Positions 1 through 6,953 of a stretch of 17,257 nt of DNA are shown in pieces. The notes below the pieces were generated by a model that saw only the letters and a program-made list of their open reading frames with translations, had not been told where the DNA came from and did not search any database. Made by a program: the position numbers and the translations under genes. Each line of letters opens with the position of its first letter. Positions within the stretch are counted from its first letter, which is position 1. Source of the DNA: CAXRBC01 sp041158045 (GTDB taxonomy: Bacteria > Actinomycetota > Acidimicrobiia > Acidimicrobiales > Ilumatobacteraceae); the NCBI GenBank assembly GCA_041158045.1, contig JBEBCD010000075.1, forward strand, positions 1 through 17,257, written 5' to 3'.

Positions 1-406
1 ACGGGTTGTCGGCGAGCTCGAAGTACGCCTGCTGGCGCAGGAAGTAGAGGTTGGCTCCGAAGAGGGCCGTCGCACGGGCGGCGGAGATCGCGTCCTGCTG
101 CTCCCCGAACGGCGAGAGCACCAGCAGCGAGAGCCCGAGCGTGACCACCGAGACGAGCGCGAGGGCGGGCAGCAGTCGCCGGGCCCGCCGCGCGTAGAAC
201 TCGCGGAGCGAGACGGTCCCCGTCGCGTCAAGCTCGCGGAGCAGCAGCCGCGCGATCACGTAGCCCGACACGACGAAGAAGACGTCGACGCCGACGAAGC
301 CACCGGGCAGGCCGATGCCGGTGTGGTACACGACCACGAGCAGCACCGCGATCCCGCGGAGACCCTGGATGTCGGCGCGGTGATGCGCCGCGTCGGGCCC
401 GTGCAT
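1..406 (-). CDS. Acyltransferase 3 family membrane protein (OafA/YrhL-like), partial, N-terminal part only
   Basis: The reverse complement reads an open frame from ATG at 406 to the window edge, giving about 135 residues with the C-terminus outside. Residues 12-18 read DIQGLRG, followed by a hydrophobic helix ending in YH (His28), then GGFVGVDVFFVVSGY and a basic FYARRARRLLPAL segment leading into a second membrane helix. This is the diagnostic start of the acyltransferase-3 family, integral membrane enzymes that move acetyl or other acyl groups onto sugars of cell-surface polysaccharides; the conserved Arg and His near the first helix are expected at the active site. A TAGGCT box lies 7 nt before the ATG. 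Family identity is secure; the substrate, and whether a C-terminal SGNH domain follows, cannot be seen. Confidence 0.9.
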   Translation of the reverse strand, partial: MHGPDAAHHRADIQGLRGIAVLLVVVYHTGIGLPGGFVGVDVFFVVSGYVIARLLLRELDATGTVSLREFYARRARRLLPALALVSVVTLGLSLLVLSPFGEQQDAISAARATALFGANLYFLRQQAYFELADNP

Positions 407-413
407 CGCGCCG

Positions 414-419
414 AGCCTA
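414..419 (-). promoter_or_regulatory. Candidate -10 box for the acyltransferase gene, leaderless spacing
   Basis: On the minus strand TAGGCT (TANNNT) is followed by exactly 7 nt and then the ATG at 406. That spacing puts transcription start at or beside the start codon. No clear -35 or Shine-Dalgarno sequence is seen. It pairs back-to-back with a similar box for the thiolase-like gene. Confidence 0.45.
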
Positions 420-438
420 GATGCGGCGGTGCGACGCG

Positions 439-444
439 TAGCGT
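439..444 (+). promoter_or_regulatory. Candidate -10 box for the thiolase-like gene, leaderless spacing
   Basis: TAGCGT (TANNNT) is followed by 7 nt and the ATG at 452. No purine-rich ribosome site precedes that ATG, which fits a leaderless transcript and supports 452 over the upstream in-frame ATG at 383. Confidence 0.45.
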
Positions 445-451
445 GGCGGCG

Positions 452-2053
452 ATGGTGGCGGGGCGCGTCGACCCGCGCACGCCCGTCATCGTCGGCGTCG
501 GCCAGCACGTGCAGCGCACCGTGCGCGCCGAGGACCTCGCCGCCGCGCGCCACCCGGTGGGGCTGATGGCGGAGGCGGCGCGCGGCGCATTCGCCGACGC
601 GGGCGTCGCGGTGCCCGCGCGGGTGGACGCGATCCACGTGGTGCGGATGCTCTCGTGGCAGTACGCCGACCCCGCGGCTTCGCTCGCCGCGGACCTCGGG
701 ACCGAGGCCCGCGTCACCGGCATCACCCCGCACGGGGGCAACATGGCGCAGCGCCTCGTCTCCCACGCGGCGCTCGCGATCTCGCGGGGCGAGTTGGACG
801 TCGCGGTGCTCGCCGGCGGCGAGGCGAGCCAGTCGCGCCACCTCGCGCGGCGGGCGGGCGCGACGCTGCCGTGGCCCGCGGCGCCGGAGCGGGCCGACGC
901 GCGGGAGGGCGCCGAGGGGCCGGCGCGGATCTTCGACGATCGTCCGATGAGCAGCGAGGAGGAGATCGCGCGGGGGATCGTGCTGCCGATCCAGGTGTAC
1001 CCGATGTTCGAGACCGCGATCCGCGCACGGACGGGGCGCACTCCGGCGGCCCACGACGCGCGGGTGGCGGCGCTGTGGGCGGGATTCAGCGCCGTCGCGG
1101 CGCGCAACCCGTGGGCGTGGGACCGCACCGCGCACGGCGCGGCCGAGATCCTCGCGACGGCCCCGGGCAACCGCATGGTGGGCCTGCCGTACCGGCGGCT
1201 CATGAACTCGAACGACCGCGTCGACATGGCCGCCGCGGTCGTCGTCTGCTCGGCGGCCGCCGCGGAGCGGATGGGCGTGGCGCGGGACCGCTGGGTGTTC
1301 CCCGTCGCGGGCGCCGACGTGCACGAGCACTGGTGGGTGTCGCACCGGTGGTCGTACGACGAGCTGCCCGCGGTGCGCATCGGCGGCGCGCGCGCGCTCG
1401 AGCTCGCGGGGTGCGGGATCGACGACGTGGCGCTGCTCGATCTGTACTCGTGCTTCCCGTCGGCGGTGCAGCTCGGTGCCCGGGCGCTGGGGCTCGATGC
1501 CGAGCTGGAGGCGGCATGCGCGGGCACCGGCGCGGCAGGCGGCGCGGCAGGCGGCGCGGCGGGCGGTACCCGGGAGCTCACGCTCACGGGCGGCCTCTCG
1601 TTCGCCGGCGGCCCGTGGAACGACTACCCGATGCACGCGATCGCCACCGCCGTGATGCGCCTGCGCGAGCGGCCCGGGGAGCGCGCGCTCGTGTGGGCCA
1701 ACGGCGGCTTCGCGACGAAGCACTCCTTCGGCGTCTACGCGGGCGCACCATCGCCGCGCGGCTTCGCCCACGACGCGCCCCAGGACCGCGTCGACGCGCT
1801 CCCGTCGCGCGCGCTCGCATCGCCCCCCGAGGCGGCGGGCCTCGCACGCGGCGGCGCCGCGACGATCGAGGCCTACACCGTCATGCACGCGCGCGACGGC
1901 GCGCCCGAGCTCGCGATCGCCGCGGTGCGGCTGCCCGACGGGCGCCGCGCCTGGGGCACCTCGCGCGACGGTGCACGGTGCCGGGCGATGTGCGAGGGCG
2001 AGTGGGTCGGTCGCGCCGCGTCGCTCGACGCGATGGGCACGCTCGTCGACTGA
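452..2053 (+). CDS. Thiolase-like protein, SCP-x/TLP1 type, lacking catalytic cysteines
   Basis: The protein has 533 residues. It opens with RTPVIVGVGQ, the first strand of SCP-x-type thiolases, and keeps the two-lobed thiolase pattern, but HGGN at 94-97 stands where the nucleophilic cysteine is expected and NGGFATKH at 417-424 stands where the CxG motif is expected. SCFPSA at 333-338 corresponds to the conserved substrate-loop motif. About 85 residues after 445 match the extra C-terminal domain of mycobacterial thiolase-like protein type 1, which is not an active thiolase; this match is by recall. A Gly/Ala tandem repeat lies at 360-371. Databases commonly call such proteins acetyl-CoA acetyltransferase; I infer acyl-CoA binding or a non-thiolase role in lipid metabolism. 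The start at 452 leaves 45 bp to the divergent acyltransferase. The gene stands alone and converges on prmC. Confidence 0.88.
   Translation: MVAGRVDPRTPVIVGVGQHVQRTVRAEDLAAARHPVGLMAEAARGAFADAGVAVPARVDAIHVVRMLSWQYADPAASLAADLGTEARVTGITPHGGNMAQRLVSHAALAISRGELDVAVLAGGEASQSRHLARRAGATLPWPAAPERADAREGAEGPARIFDDRPMSSEEEIARGIVLPIQVYPMFETAIRARTGRTPAAHDARVAALWAGFSAVAARNPWAWDRTAHGAAEILATAPGNRMVGLPYRRLMNSNDRVDMAAAVVVCSAAAAERMGVARDRWVFPVAGADVHEHWWVSHRWSYDELPAVRIGGARALELAGCGIDDVALLDLYSCFPSAVQLGARALGLDAELEAACAGTGAAGGAAGGAAGGTRELTLTGGLSFAGGPWNDYPMHAIATAVMRLRERPGERALVWANGGFATKHSFGVYAGAPSPRGFAHDAPQDRVDALPSRALASPPEAAGLARGGAATIEAYTVMHARDGAPELAIAAVRLPDGRRAWGTSRDGARCRAMCEGEWVGRAASLDAMGTLVD
1529..1564 (+). repeat. 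Three in-frame copies of a 12-bp tandem repeat inside the thiolase-like gene
   Basis: The unit ggcgcggcaggc occurs twice exactly and a third time with one change (a to g). It encodes Gly-Ala-Ala-Gly three times, residues 360-371, probably a flexible surface loop between the SCFPSA segment and the last conserved thiolase block. As a whole-codon repeat it can expand or contract by slippage without a frameshift. Confidence 0.85.
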
Positions 2054-2056
2054 CCG

Positions 2057-2078
2057 GCCCGGGCATCCCGCCCCGGGC
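2057..2078. terminator. Possible bidirectional terminator hairpin between convergent genes
   Basis: GCCCGGG (2057-2063) and CCCGGGC (2072-2078) form a perfect 7-bp stem around an 8-nt loop in the 30-bp gap between the convergent stops at 2053 and 2084. There is no T-tract on either side, so this is a structural candidate only; a further copy of the CCCGGGC word just inside prmC gives alternative pairings. Confidence 0.35.
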
Positions 2079-2083
2079 GGCCG

Positions 2084-2977
2084 TCAGCCCGGGCGGGTGG
2101 CGAGCGCGATGCGCGGGTGTCCCGCGAGGTCGGGCCGCACCTCCACCTCGACGAGCCCCGCCGCGGCGAGGATCGCCCGCACCGCGTCGGCCTGCGTCGC
2201 ACCGATCTCGAGCGCGAGCAGCCCGCCGGGCGCGAGCCACGCCGCCGCCTCCGCCGCGATCTCGCGCACCGCGTCGAGACCGTCCGCCCCCGCGTAGAGC
2301 GCACCGTGCGGCTCCCAGTCGCGCACGCTCGCGGCGAGCGCGGGGTCGCCGAGCGCGACGTACGGCGGGTTGCTCACCACCGCGTCGAGCGTGCCGCGGA
2401 GCGTCGCCGGCAGCGCCGCCCACCAGTCCCCCTGCACGATCCGCACGTCGGCGCCCGCGAGGCCGATGCCCGCGAGGTTGGCCCGCGCGACCTCGAGCGC
2501 GCCCGACGACGCGTCGGTGAGCCACAGCTCGGCGGCGCCGCGCGGCAGCTCCGCCGCGAGCGACAGCCCGATGACCCCGCTCCCCGTGCCGAGGTCCGCG
2601 ATGCGAATGGGCGCGGCCCGCCGCGCCACCCGGTCGAGCACGGCCTCCACGAGGAGCTCGGTCTCGGGTCGCGGGATGAGGACCCGTCGGTCCACGAGGA
2701 CGTCGAGGCGTCGGAACGCCCATCGTCCGAGCACGTACTGCAGCGGCTCGCCCTCGAGTCGCCGCACGAGCGCGTCGCGCACCGCGAGGCCCGGCCGCTG
2801 CGCGACCCACTCGCCGAGGATCGCGTCGAAGGCGGCGCCGGACTCGCCGCTCGCGTCCTCGCAGATCCAGCGCGCCTCGCGCAGCGCGTCGCCGATGCCG
2901 TCCGCGCCGTCGAGGAGGGCCGCGGCGTCGGCCCACAACTCGCGCCACGTGAGCGCGCCGTCGGGCGGCGGGGTCAC
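2084..2977 (-). CDS. prmC: Release factor glutamine N5-methyltransferase PrmC (HemK)
   Basis: PrmC methylates the glutamine of the GGQ motif in release factors, using S-adenosylmethionine. The 297 residues show an N-terminal helical release-factor-binding domain (about 1-95), PRPETE at 102-107, the SAM-binding motif ADLGTGSG at 127-134 and the catalytic, glutamine-binding NPPY at 203-206, in the order and length usual for the family. The start is GTG at 2977: its GTGA overlaps the TGA stop of prfA by 4 nt, so the methyltransferase is translationally coupled to its own substrate. The frame stays open upstream through prfA, but only from the GTG does it resemble PrmC. In mycobacteria a Sua5-type gene follows; here the gene ends 30 bp from a convergent thiolase-like gene. 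Confidence 0.96.
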   Translation of the reverse strand: MTPPPDGALTWRELWADAAALLDGADGIGDALREARWICEDASGESGAAFDAILGEWVAQRPGLAVRDALVRRLEGEPLQYVLGRWAFRRLDVLVDRRVLIPRPETELLVEAVLDRVARRAAPIRIADLGTGSGVIGLSLAAELPRGAAELWLTDASSGALEVARANLAGIGLAGADVRIVQGDWWAALPATLRGTLDAVVSNPPYVALGDPALAASVRDWEPHGALYAGADGLDAVREIAAEAAAWLAPGGLLALEIGATQADAVRAILAAAGLVEVEVRPDLAGHPRIALATRPG

Positions 2978-4044
2978 TGGGCGCCGGCTCGGGCGAGCTG
3001 CTCCGCCTGGTGCTCGAGCGTGAGCGCGTCGACCACGGGGTCGAGGTTGCCCGCGAGCACGTCCTCCAACTGGTGGATCGTGAAGCCGATGCGGTGGTCG
3101 GTGACGCGATTGTCCTTGAAGTTGTAGGTGCGGATCTTCTCGCCGCGGCCGCCGCTCCCGACCTGCGCGCGCCGCTCCGCCGATGCCTTGGCGTCGGCCT
3201 CGTCCTGGCGGAGCTTCATGAGCCGGGCGCGGAGGACCTGCATGGCGCGGAGACGGTTTTGCAGCTGGCTGCGCTCGTCCTGCATCGAGACGACGAGCCC
3301 GGACGGCTTGTGCGTGATGCGCACCGCGGAGTCCGTCGTGTTGACGCCCTGGCCGCCCGGGCCGCCGGCGCGGAAGACGTCGATCTGGAGGTCCTTCTCG
3401 TCGATGTGCACGTCGACCTCCTCGGCCTCGGGCATGACCGTGACGGTCGCCGCCGACGTGTGGATGCGTCCCTGGCTCTCGGTGGCGGGCACGCGCTGGA
3501 CGCGGTGCGGGCCGCCCTCGAAGCGCAGCCGCGTCCAGGCACCCTCGCCCTTCACGACCAGCGTCGCCTGGTTGACCCCGCCCATCGGCGAGGGGTCGTA
3601 CGCGAGGGTCTCCACCGACCAGCCGTGGCGCGTGGCGTAGCCGCGGTACATGTCGACGAGCTCGCGGGCGAACAGGTTGGCCTCCTCGCCGCCCTCGGCG
3701 CCACGGATCTCCATGATCACGCTCCGGCCCGCGTGCGGATCGGGCGGGAGGAGCAGCACCTTGAGCTCCGACTCGAGCCCCACCATCGATGCCTCGGCCC
3801 CCTGCCGCTCGGCCTCGAGCGCGTCGCGCTCGGCCCCCGCGGCCGACGCCAGCAGCTCGCGCGCGGCCTCGGCGGTGTCGTGCGCGGCGCGGTACCTGCG
3901 GATGCACTCGACGAGCGGCGTCATCTGCTTGTACCGGCGCGACAGGTCGCGCAGCTTGTGCTGGTCGCCGAGCACCTCGGGCGTGGCGAGGCTCGCCTCG
4001 AGCGCCACGTACTCGGCCTCGATGACGACGAGTCGGTCGATCAC
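2974..4044 (-). CDS. prfA: Peptide chain release factor 1 (RF1)
   Basis: RF1 recognises UAA and UAG in the ribosomal A site and triggers hydrolysis of the finished peptide. The 356-residue length is typical. PAT at 186-188 is the tripeptide that distinguishes RF1 (PxT) from RF2 (SPF). RAGGPGGQGVNTTDSAVR carries the peptidyl-tRNA hydrolysis motif GGQ at 230-232, whose Gln232 is the expected PrmC target. The N-terminal 90 residues are the expected coiled-coil domain. The start is GTG at 4044, with a TAGCCT box 6 nt upstream and no clear Shine-Dalgarno sequence, so it may head its own leaderless unit prfA-prmC rather than being read only from the rho promoter. The mycobacterial order has rho-rpmE-prfA; here an unrelated gene stands in the rpmE place. 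Confidence 0.97.
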   Translation of the reverse strand: MIDRLVVIEAEYVALEASLATPEVLGDQHKLRDLSRRYKQMTPLVECIRRYRAAHDTAEAARELLASAAGAERDALEAERQGAEASMVGLESELKVLLLPPDPHAGRSVIMEIRGAEGGEEANLFARELVDMYRGYATRHGWSVETLAYDPSPMGGVNQATLVVKGEGAWTRLRFEGGPHRVQRVPATESQGRIHTSAATVTVMPEAEEVDVHIDEKDLQIDVFRAGGPGGQGVNTTDSAVRITHKPSGLVVSMQDERSQLQNRLRAMQVLRARLMKLRQDEADAKASAERRAQVGSGGRGEKIRTYNFKDNRVTDHRIGFTIHQLEDVLAGNLDPVVDALTLEHQAEQLARAGAQ

Positions 4045-4050
4045 GGGCTC

Positions 4051-4056
4051 AGGCTA
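4051..4056 (-). promoter_or_regulatory. Candidate -10 box for prfA-prmC, leaderless spacing
   Basis: Minus-strand TAGCCT (TANNNT) is followed by 6 nt and the GTG of prfA at 4044. It lies after a GC hairpin that follows the upstream gene, which together suggest a separate transcription start. Confidence 0.45.
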
Positions 4057-4075
4057 TGGCGGGTCGCCCGGCGGG

Positions 4076-4090
4076 GCGGGCGGCGCCCGC
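4076..4090 (-). terminator. Possible terminator stem-loop after the unknown gene
   Basis: GCGGGC, a 3-nt loop and GCCCGC form a perfect 6-bp stem that begins at the base directly after the TGA stop (4091-4093). No U-tract follows. In DNA this GC-rich such hairpins can occur by chance, but its exact placement between the stop and the prfA -10 box is suggestive. Confidence 0.35.
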
Positions 4091-5080
4091 TCAGCCGCGG
4101 TGCGCCGACGGATCGACGAACTCGGCGGGCACGCGCAGCGCCTCGGCGGACGCGCGGATCGCGGGCATCGCGTTGCGCGACGCCATCGCGAGGACGAGTC
4201 GCGCGTCGGGCGCGGCGCAGCGCAGGCGGGCGTCCGCGGCCCACGGCACGACGTCGGGATCGGCCTCGGCGGCGAAGACGACCACGAGCTCGCGCCCGCG
4301 GGCGTCCGTGCCGTGGGCCGCGCAGGGCACGGCGTCGCGCACGTTGTCCCGCGCCACGGGGGGCTCGACCGGGGCGAGCGTCGCCGCGTCGACGCGCGCC
4401 GGGTCGGCGATCGCCCGCCGGCGCTCGCGGCGCTCGTCCGCGAGGCGCGCGAGCGGGTCGGCCGCGGTGGCGCGCGCTCCCGCGCCGTGCGGCTCCCGCG
4501 CCGCGCGCACCCTCTCGACGACGCGCGCGAGCGCCTCGGAGGGCGGCTCGGCGCCGTGCAACAGGCCGAACGTCTCGCGGTCGTGCACGCCGACGCCGAT
4601 CTCGAGCCGTGCCGCCCCCGTCGCGGCGTCGACGGCGACGCGGCACACCTCGAGGCCGAGCACCTCGCCCGCGAGCACGCCGTGCTCGCGCACGGGCTCG
4701 GCGCCGGCGCCGGCGATCGTCGCGGCGAGCGCCTCCGCCGCGGCGGGCACCGCGGGCGACGGCTCGTGCGGCGCCGCGGCGACGGGCGCGAGCCGCGCGT
4801 CCAGCACCTCGACGGCCATCCGCGCGGGGTCCCACTCGGCGGCGCGGCGCGCGAGCAGCCCCGCGTCGCGCTCGGCGACGACGCGCAGGCGACGGGCGCC
4901 GTGGCGGCGGGCCCAGAGGAGCGCGGGGCCGAGCCCGCGCGCGTGGCGCGAGGTCAGCCAGACGTGTGCGGCGTCACCGCGCACGATCCCGACGCCGATG
5001 CCGAGGTCGGCGACGTCCTCGGGCGCGGCGTCGGGGACGAGCGCCCGCGCGCGGGCGAGGGGGAGCCCGTCGACCGGCAT
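4091..5080 (-). CDS. Protein of unknown function in the rho-prfA interval
   Basis: I do not recognise this 329-residue protein. It is soluble-looking, with no signal peptide or membrane segment. Residues about 25-110 alternate strands and helices (VGIVRGDAAHVWLTS, then LGPALLWARRHG, then LRVVAE). The middle holds two strand-like blocks, GEVLGLEVCRV (138-148) and LEIGVGVHDRE (159-169), followed by a long charged helix to about 220. The C-terminus has a beta-alpha-beta pattern with ELVVVFA (264-270) and ARLVLAMASRN (293-303). No nucleotide-binding loop or zinc-cysteine set is visible. The start is ATG at 5080, 10 bp after the rho stop, with GAGG upstream, so it is probably cotranscribed with rho. 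Ribosomal protein L31 (rpmE) normally holds this place in actinobacteria. A link to termination or translation is inferred from position only. Confidence 0.82.
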   Translation of the reverse strand: MPVDGLPLARARALVPDAAPEDVADLGIGVGIVRGDAAHVWLTSRHARGLGPALLWARRHGARRLRVVAERDAGLLARRAAEWDPARMAVEVLDARLAPVAAAPHEPSPAVPAAAEALAATIAGAGAEPVREHGVLAGEVLGLEVCRVAVDAATGAARLEIGVGVHDRETFGLLHGAEPPSEALARVVERVRAAREPHGAGARATAADPLARLADERRERRRAIADPARVDAATLAPVEPPVARDNVRDAVPCAAHGTDARGRELVVVFAAEADPDVVPWAADARLRCAAPDARLVLAMASRNAMPAIRASAEALRVPAEFVDPSAHRG

Positions 5081-5090
5081 CGGGCCGACC

Positions 5091-6791
5091 TCAGTTGGTC
5101 GGCTGCTTCGCGATTTCCGCGAGGAACTCGTCGTTGTTGCGGAACGTCTTGAGCCGGTCGATGAGCAGCTCGAGTCCCGGCGCCGCGTTGCCGTCGGCGG
5201 CGAGACCGCTCAGCACGCGGCGGAGCTTCCACACCATCTGGAGCTGCTTGCGGTCGAAGAGGAGCTCCTCGTGGCGGGTGCTCGAGGCGTCCACGTCGAT
5301 CGCCGGGTAGATGCGGCGCTCGGCGAGCCGGCGGTCGAGGCGCAGCTCCATGTTGCCCGTGCCCTTGAACTCCTCGAAGATCGCGTCGTCCATGCGGCTG
5401 TTGGTCTCCACCAGCGCCGTGGCGAGGATGGTGAGGCTGCCGCCCTCCTCGATGTTGCGCGCCGCACCGAAGAACTTCTTCGGCGGGTAGAGCGCGCCCG
5501 CGTCGATGCCGCCCGACATGATGCGGCCGGTGGCCGGCGCCGCGAGGTTGTACGCGCGGGAGAGGCGGGTGATGCCGTCGAGGATGATGACGACGTCCTC
5601 CCCGGCCTCCACCATGCGCTTGGCCTTCTCGATCGCGAGCTCCGCGACCTGGGTGTGCTCCTCGGACGGCCGGTCGAAGGTGCTGGCGATGACCTCGCCC
5701 TTCACCGTGCGCCGCATGTCGGTGACCTCCTCGGGGCGCTCGTCGATGAGCAGCACCATGAGCTTCACCTCCGGATGGTTGCGCTCGATCGCGGTCGCGA
5801 TCGTCTTCATCACCGTCGTCTTGCCGGCCTTGGGCGGCGAGACGATGATCCCGCGCTGTCCCTTGCCGATCGGCGAGATGAGGTCGATGATGCGCGCCGT
5901 CATGTTGAGCGGGTCGGAGCCGTTCTCCAGCACGAGCTTCTGGTCGGGGAACAGCGGCGTGAGGTCCTCGAACTTCGGACGGTTGCGCGCCTTGTCGGGC
6001 GCCGCGCCGTTGACCGTGTGGACCTCGAGGAGCGCCGGGTTCTTGGTGTCGCGGCCGCCGGGCTTGCTGAGCCCCGTCACGTGGTCGCCCTTGCGCAGCC
6101 CGTACTGGCGCGTGAAGCGCACGGAGACGTACGAGTCGTTGCGCGTCGCGAGGTAGCCGTTGAGGCGCAGGAACCCGTAGCCCTCGTCCCGCAGGTCGAG
6201 GTAGCCCGAGACCTCCACCGGCTCGTTGCTCACCGGCTGGTCGTCGCCCACCTCCTCGTAGCGGTCGTCGCCCTGCGGACCGTCGTCGCGGAAGCCGCGC
6301 CCGCGTCCGCGGCGCCGACGCCGCCCGCGCCCGCCGCCGTCCTGGTCGCCGTAGCCGCGCTGGAAGCGGTCGCCGCCACGATCGTCGCGACGCTCGCCGC
6401 GCTCGCCACGATCGCCGCCGCGATCCCCTCGGTCGCCACCGCGATCCCCACGGTCGCCGCCACGCTCACCGCGGCGCTCGCCGCCACGGTCGTCGCGGCG
6501 CTCGCCGCGGCCCTCCGAGGCGCGTCGCGCGTCGGGTGCGATCGGCGTGCCCTCGTGCTCCGCGAGCTCGATCTCCCAGTCGGCGAGCGGCTCGCCGTCG
6601 GCGCCGAGCGCGCGATCGCCGCGCCGGCCGCCCTCGGCGGGTGCCGCCGGGGCGTGCTCGAGGATGCGATCGATGAGCGCGGACGTCTCGACGTCGTCGC
6701 CGGCGCGGACGCCGAGCGCGGACGCGATCGCGACGAGCGCGTCGCGATCCTTCGCCTCGAGCGAGGCGCGGGTGAGGGCTCCTGTGGCCAC
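5091..6791 (-). CDS. rho: Transcription termination factor Rho
   Basis: Rho is a hexameric RNA-dependent ATPase that loads on C-rich RNA and pulls transcripts from RNA polymerase. From GTG at 6791 it has 566 residues. About 8-48 is the helical N-terminal domain. About 93-170 is an Arg/Gly/Asp-rich low-complexity insert ending in a run of arginines. A cold-shock-type RNA-binding fold follows at about 193-260 (GYLDL, GYGFLR). The ATPase core holds Walker A SPPKAGKTT (318-326), Walker B MVLLIDERPEEV (345-356) and the R-loop/lid block SGGIDAGALYPPKKFFGAAR. The core is fully conserved; the insert makes it longer than E. coli Rho (419 aa), as in other actinobacteria. I chose GTG 6791 because AGCAGG sits just upstream and the sequence before it looks non-coding. 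It begins a transcript with a roughly 150-nt leader. Confidence 0.96.
   Translation of the reverse strand: MATGALTRASLEAKDRDALVAIASALGVRAGDDVETSALIDRILEHAPAAPAEGGRRGDRALGADGEPLADWEIELAEHEGTPIAPDARRASEGRGERRDDRGGERRGERGGDRGDRGGDRGDRGGDRGERGERRDDRGGDRFQRGYGDQDGGGRGRRRRRGRGRGFRDDGPQGDDRYEEVGDDQPVSNEPVEVSGYLDLRDEGYGFLRLNGYLATRNDSYVSVRFTRQYGLRKGDHVTGLSKPGGRDTKNPALLEVHTVNGAAPDKARNRPKFEDLTPLFPDQKLVLENGSDPLNMTARIIDLISPIGKGQRGIIVSPPKAGKTTVMKTIATAIERNHPEVKLMVLLIDERPEEVTDMRRTVKGEVIASTFDRPSEEHTQVAELAIEKAKRMVEAGEDVVIILDGITRLSRAYNLAAPATGRIMSGGIDAGALYPPKKFFGAARNIEEGGSLTILATALVETNSRMDDAIFEEFKGTGNMELRLDRRLAERRIYPAIDVDASSTRHEELLFDRKQLQMVWKLRRVLSGLAADGNAAPGLELLIDRLKTFRNNDEFLAEIAKQPTN
6363..6509 (-). repeat. Imperfect short tandem repeats encoding the Asp-Arg-Gly-rich insert of Rho
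   Basis: The codons for residues about 95-143 are built from irregular 9-bp-like units encoding GGDRGDR, GERRGER and similar. A second basic run, RGRRRRRRGRGRG, follows at about 155-167 (6291-6329). The segment is probably disordered and RNA-binding, and its length is likely to vary between relatives. Confidence 0.75.
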
Positions 6792-6828
6792 GTTGACCTG
6801 CTTTCGTGCTCTCTTGGAGGTTTCCGCC

Positions 6829-6847
6829 GTGCATGCGGCGCATGCAC
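6829..6847 (-). promoter_or_regulatory. Perfect hairpin in the rho 5' leader
   Basis: GTGCATGC, a 3-nt GCC loop on the RNA strand and GCATGCAC form a perfect 8-bp stem 38-56 nt upstream of the rho GTG. It sits between the predicted transcription start and the ribosome site, and is followed by an unstructured purine-rich stretch. Rho genes are often autoregulated in their leader; that role here is inferred. Confidence 0.45.
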
Positions 6848-6926
6848 CGCATCGGTCCGTGGGACGCGCGTCCGGGGAGTCCGTCGGGATTGCACTGACG
6901 GCATCGCCGGGAGCCGGCGGGGAACG

Positions 6927-6940
6927 TTCGCGATCGCGAA
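6927..6940. promoter_or_regulatory. 14-bp perfect palindrome at the predicted rho transcription start (possible operator)
   Basis: TTCGCGATCGCGAA is a perfect palindrome lying directly downstream of the rho -10 box, covering about +2 to +15. An overlapping smaller palindrome GAACGTTC occupies 6922-6929. The position would let a dimeric repressor block initiation; no regulator is identified in the window. Confidence 0.4.
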
Positions 6941-6947
6941 CCCCCAC

Positions 6948-6953
6948 ATCATA
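6948..6953 (-). promoter_or_regulatory. rho promoter -10 box
   Basis: TATGAT on the minus strand is the best sigma-70-type hexamer in the 225-bp gap between thrC and rho. GTGCGA (6971-6976) lies 17 bp upstream as a weak -35 match (3 of 6). The start would be near 6941, giving a leader of about 150 nt. Confidence 0.5.

Noticed and set aside
2978..3907. Upstream in-frame extension of prmC through prfA
   Set aside because: Shadow of prfA in another frame; PrmC starts at the GTG in the GTGA overlap.
3010..5310. Plus-strand open frame of about 766 codons across prfA and the unknown gene
   Set aside because: Same GC-driven shadow; no recognisable domain and it overlaps complete, motif-bearing genes.
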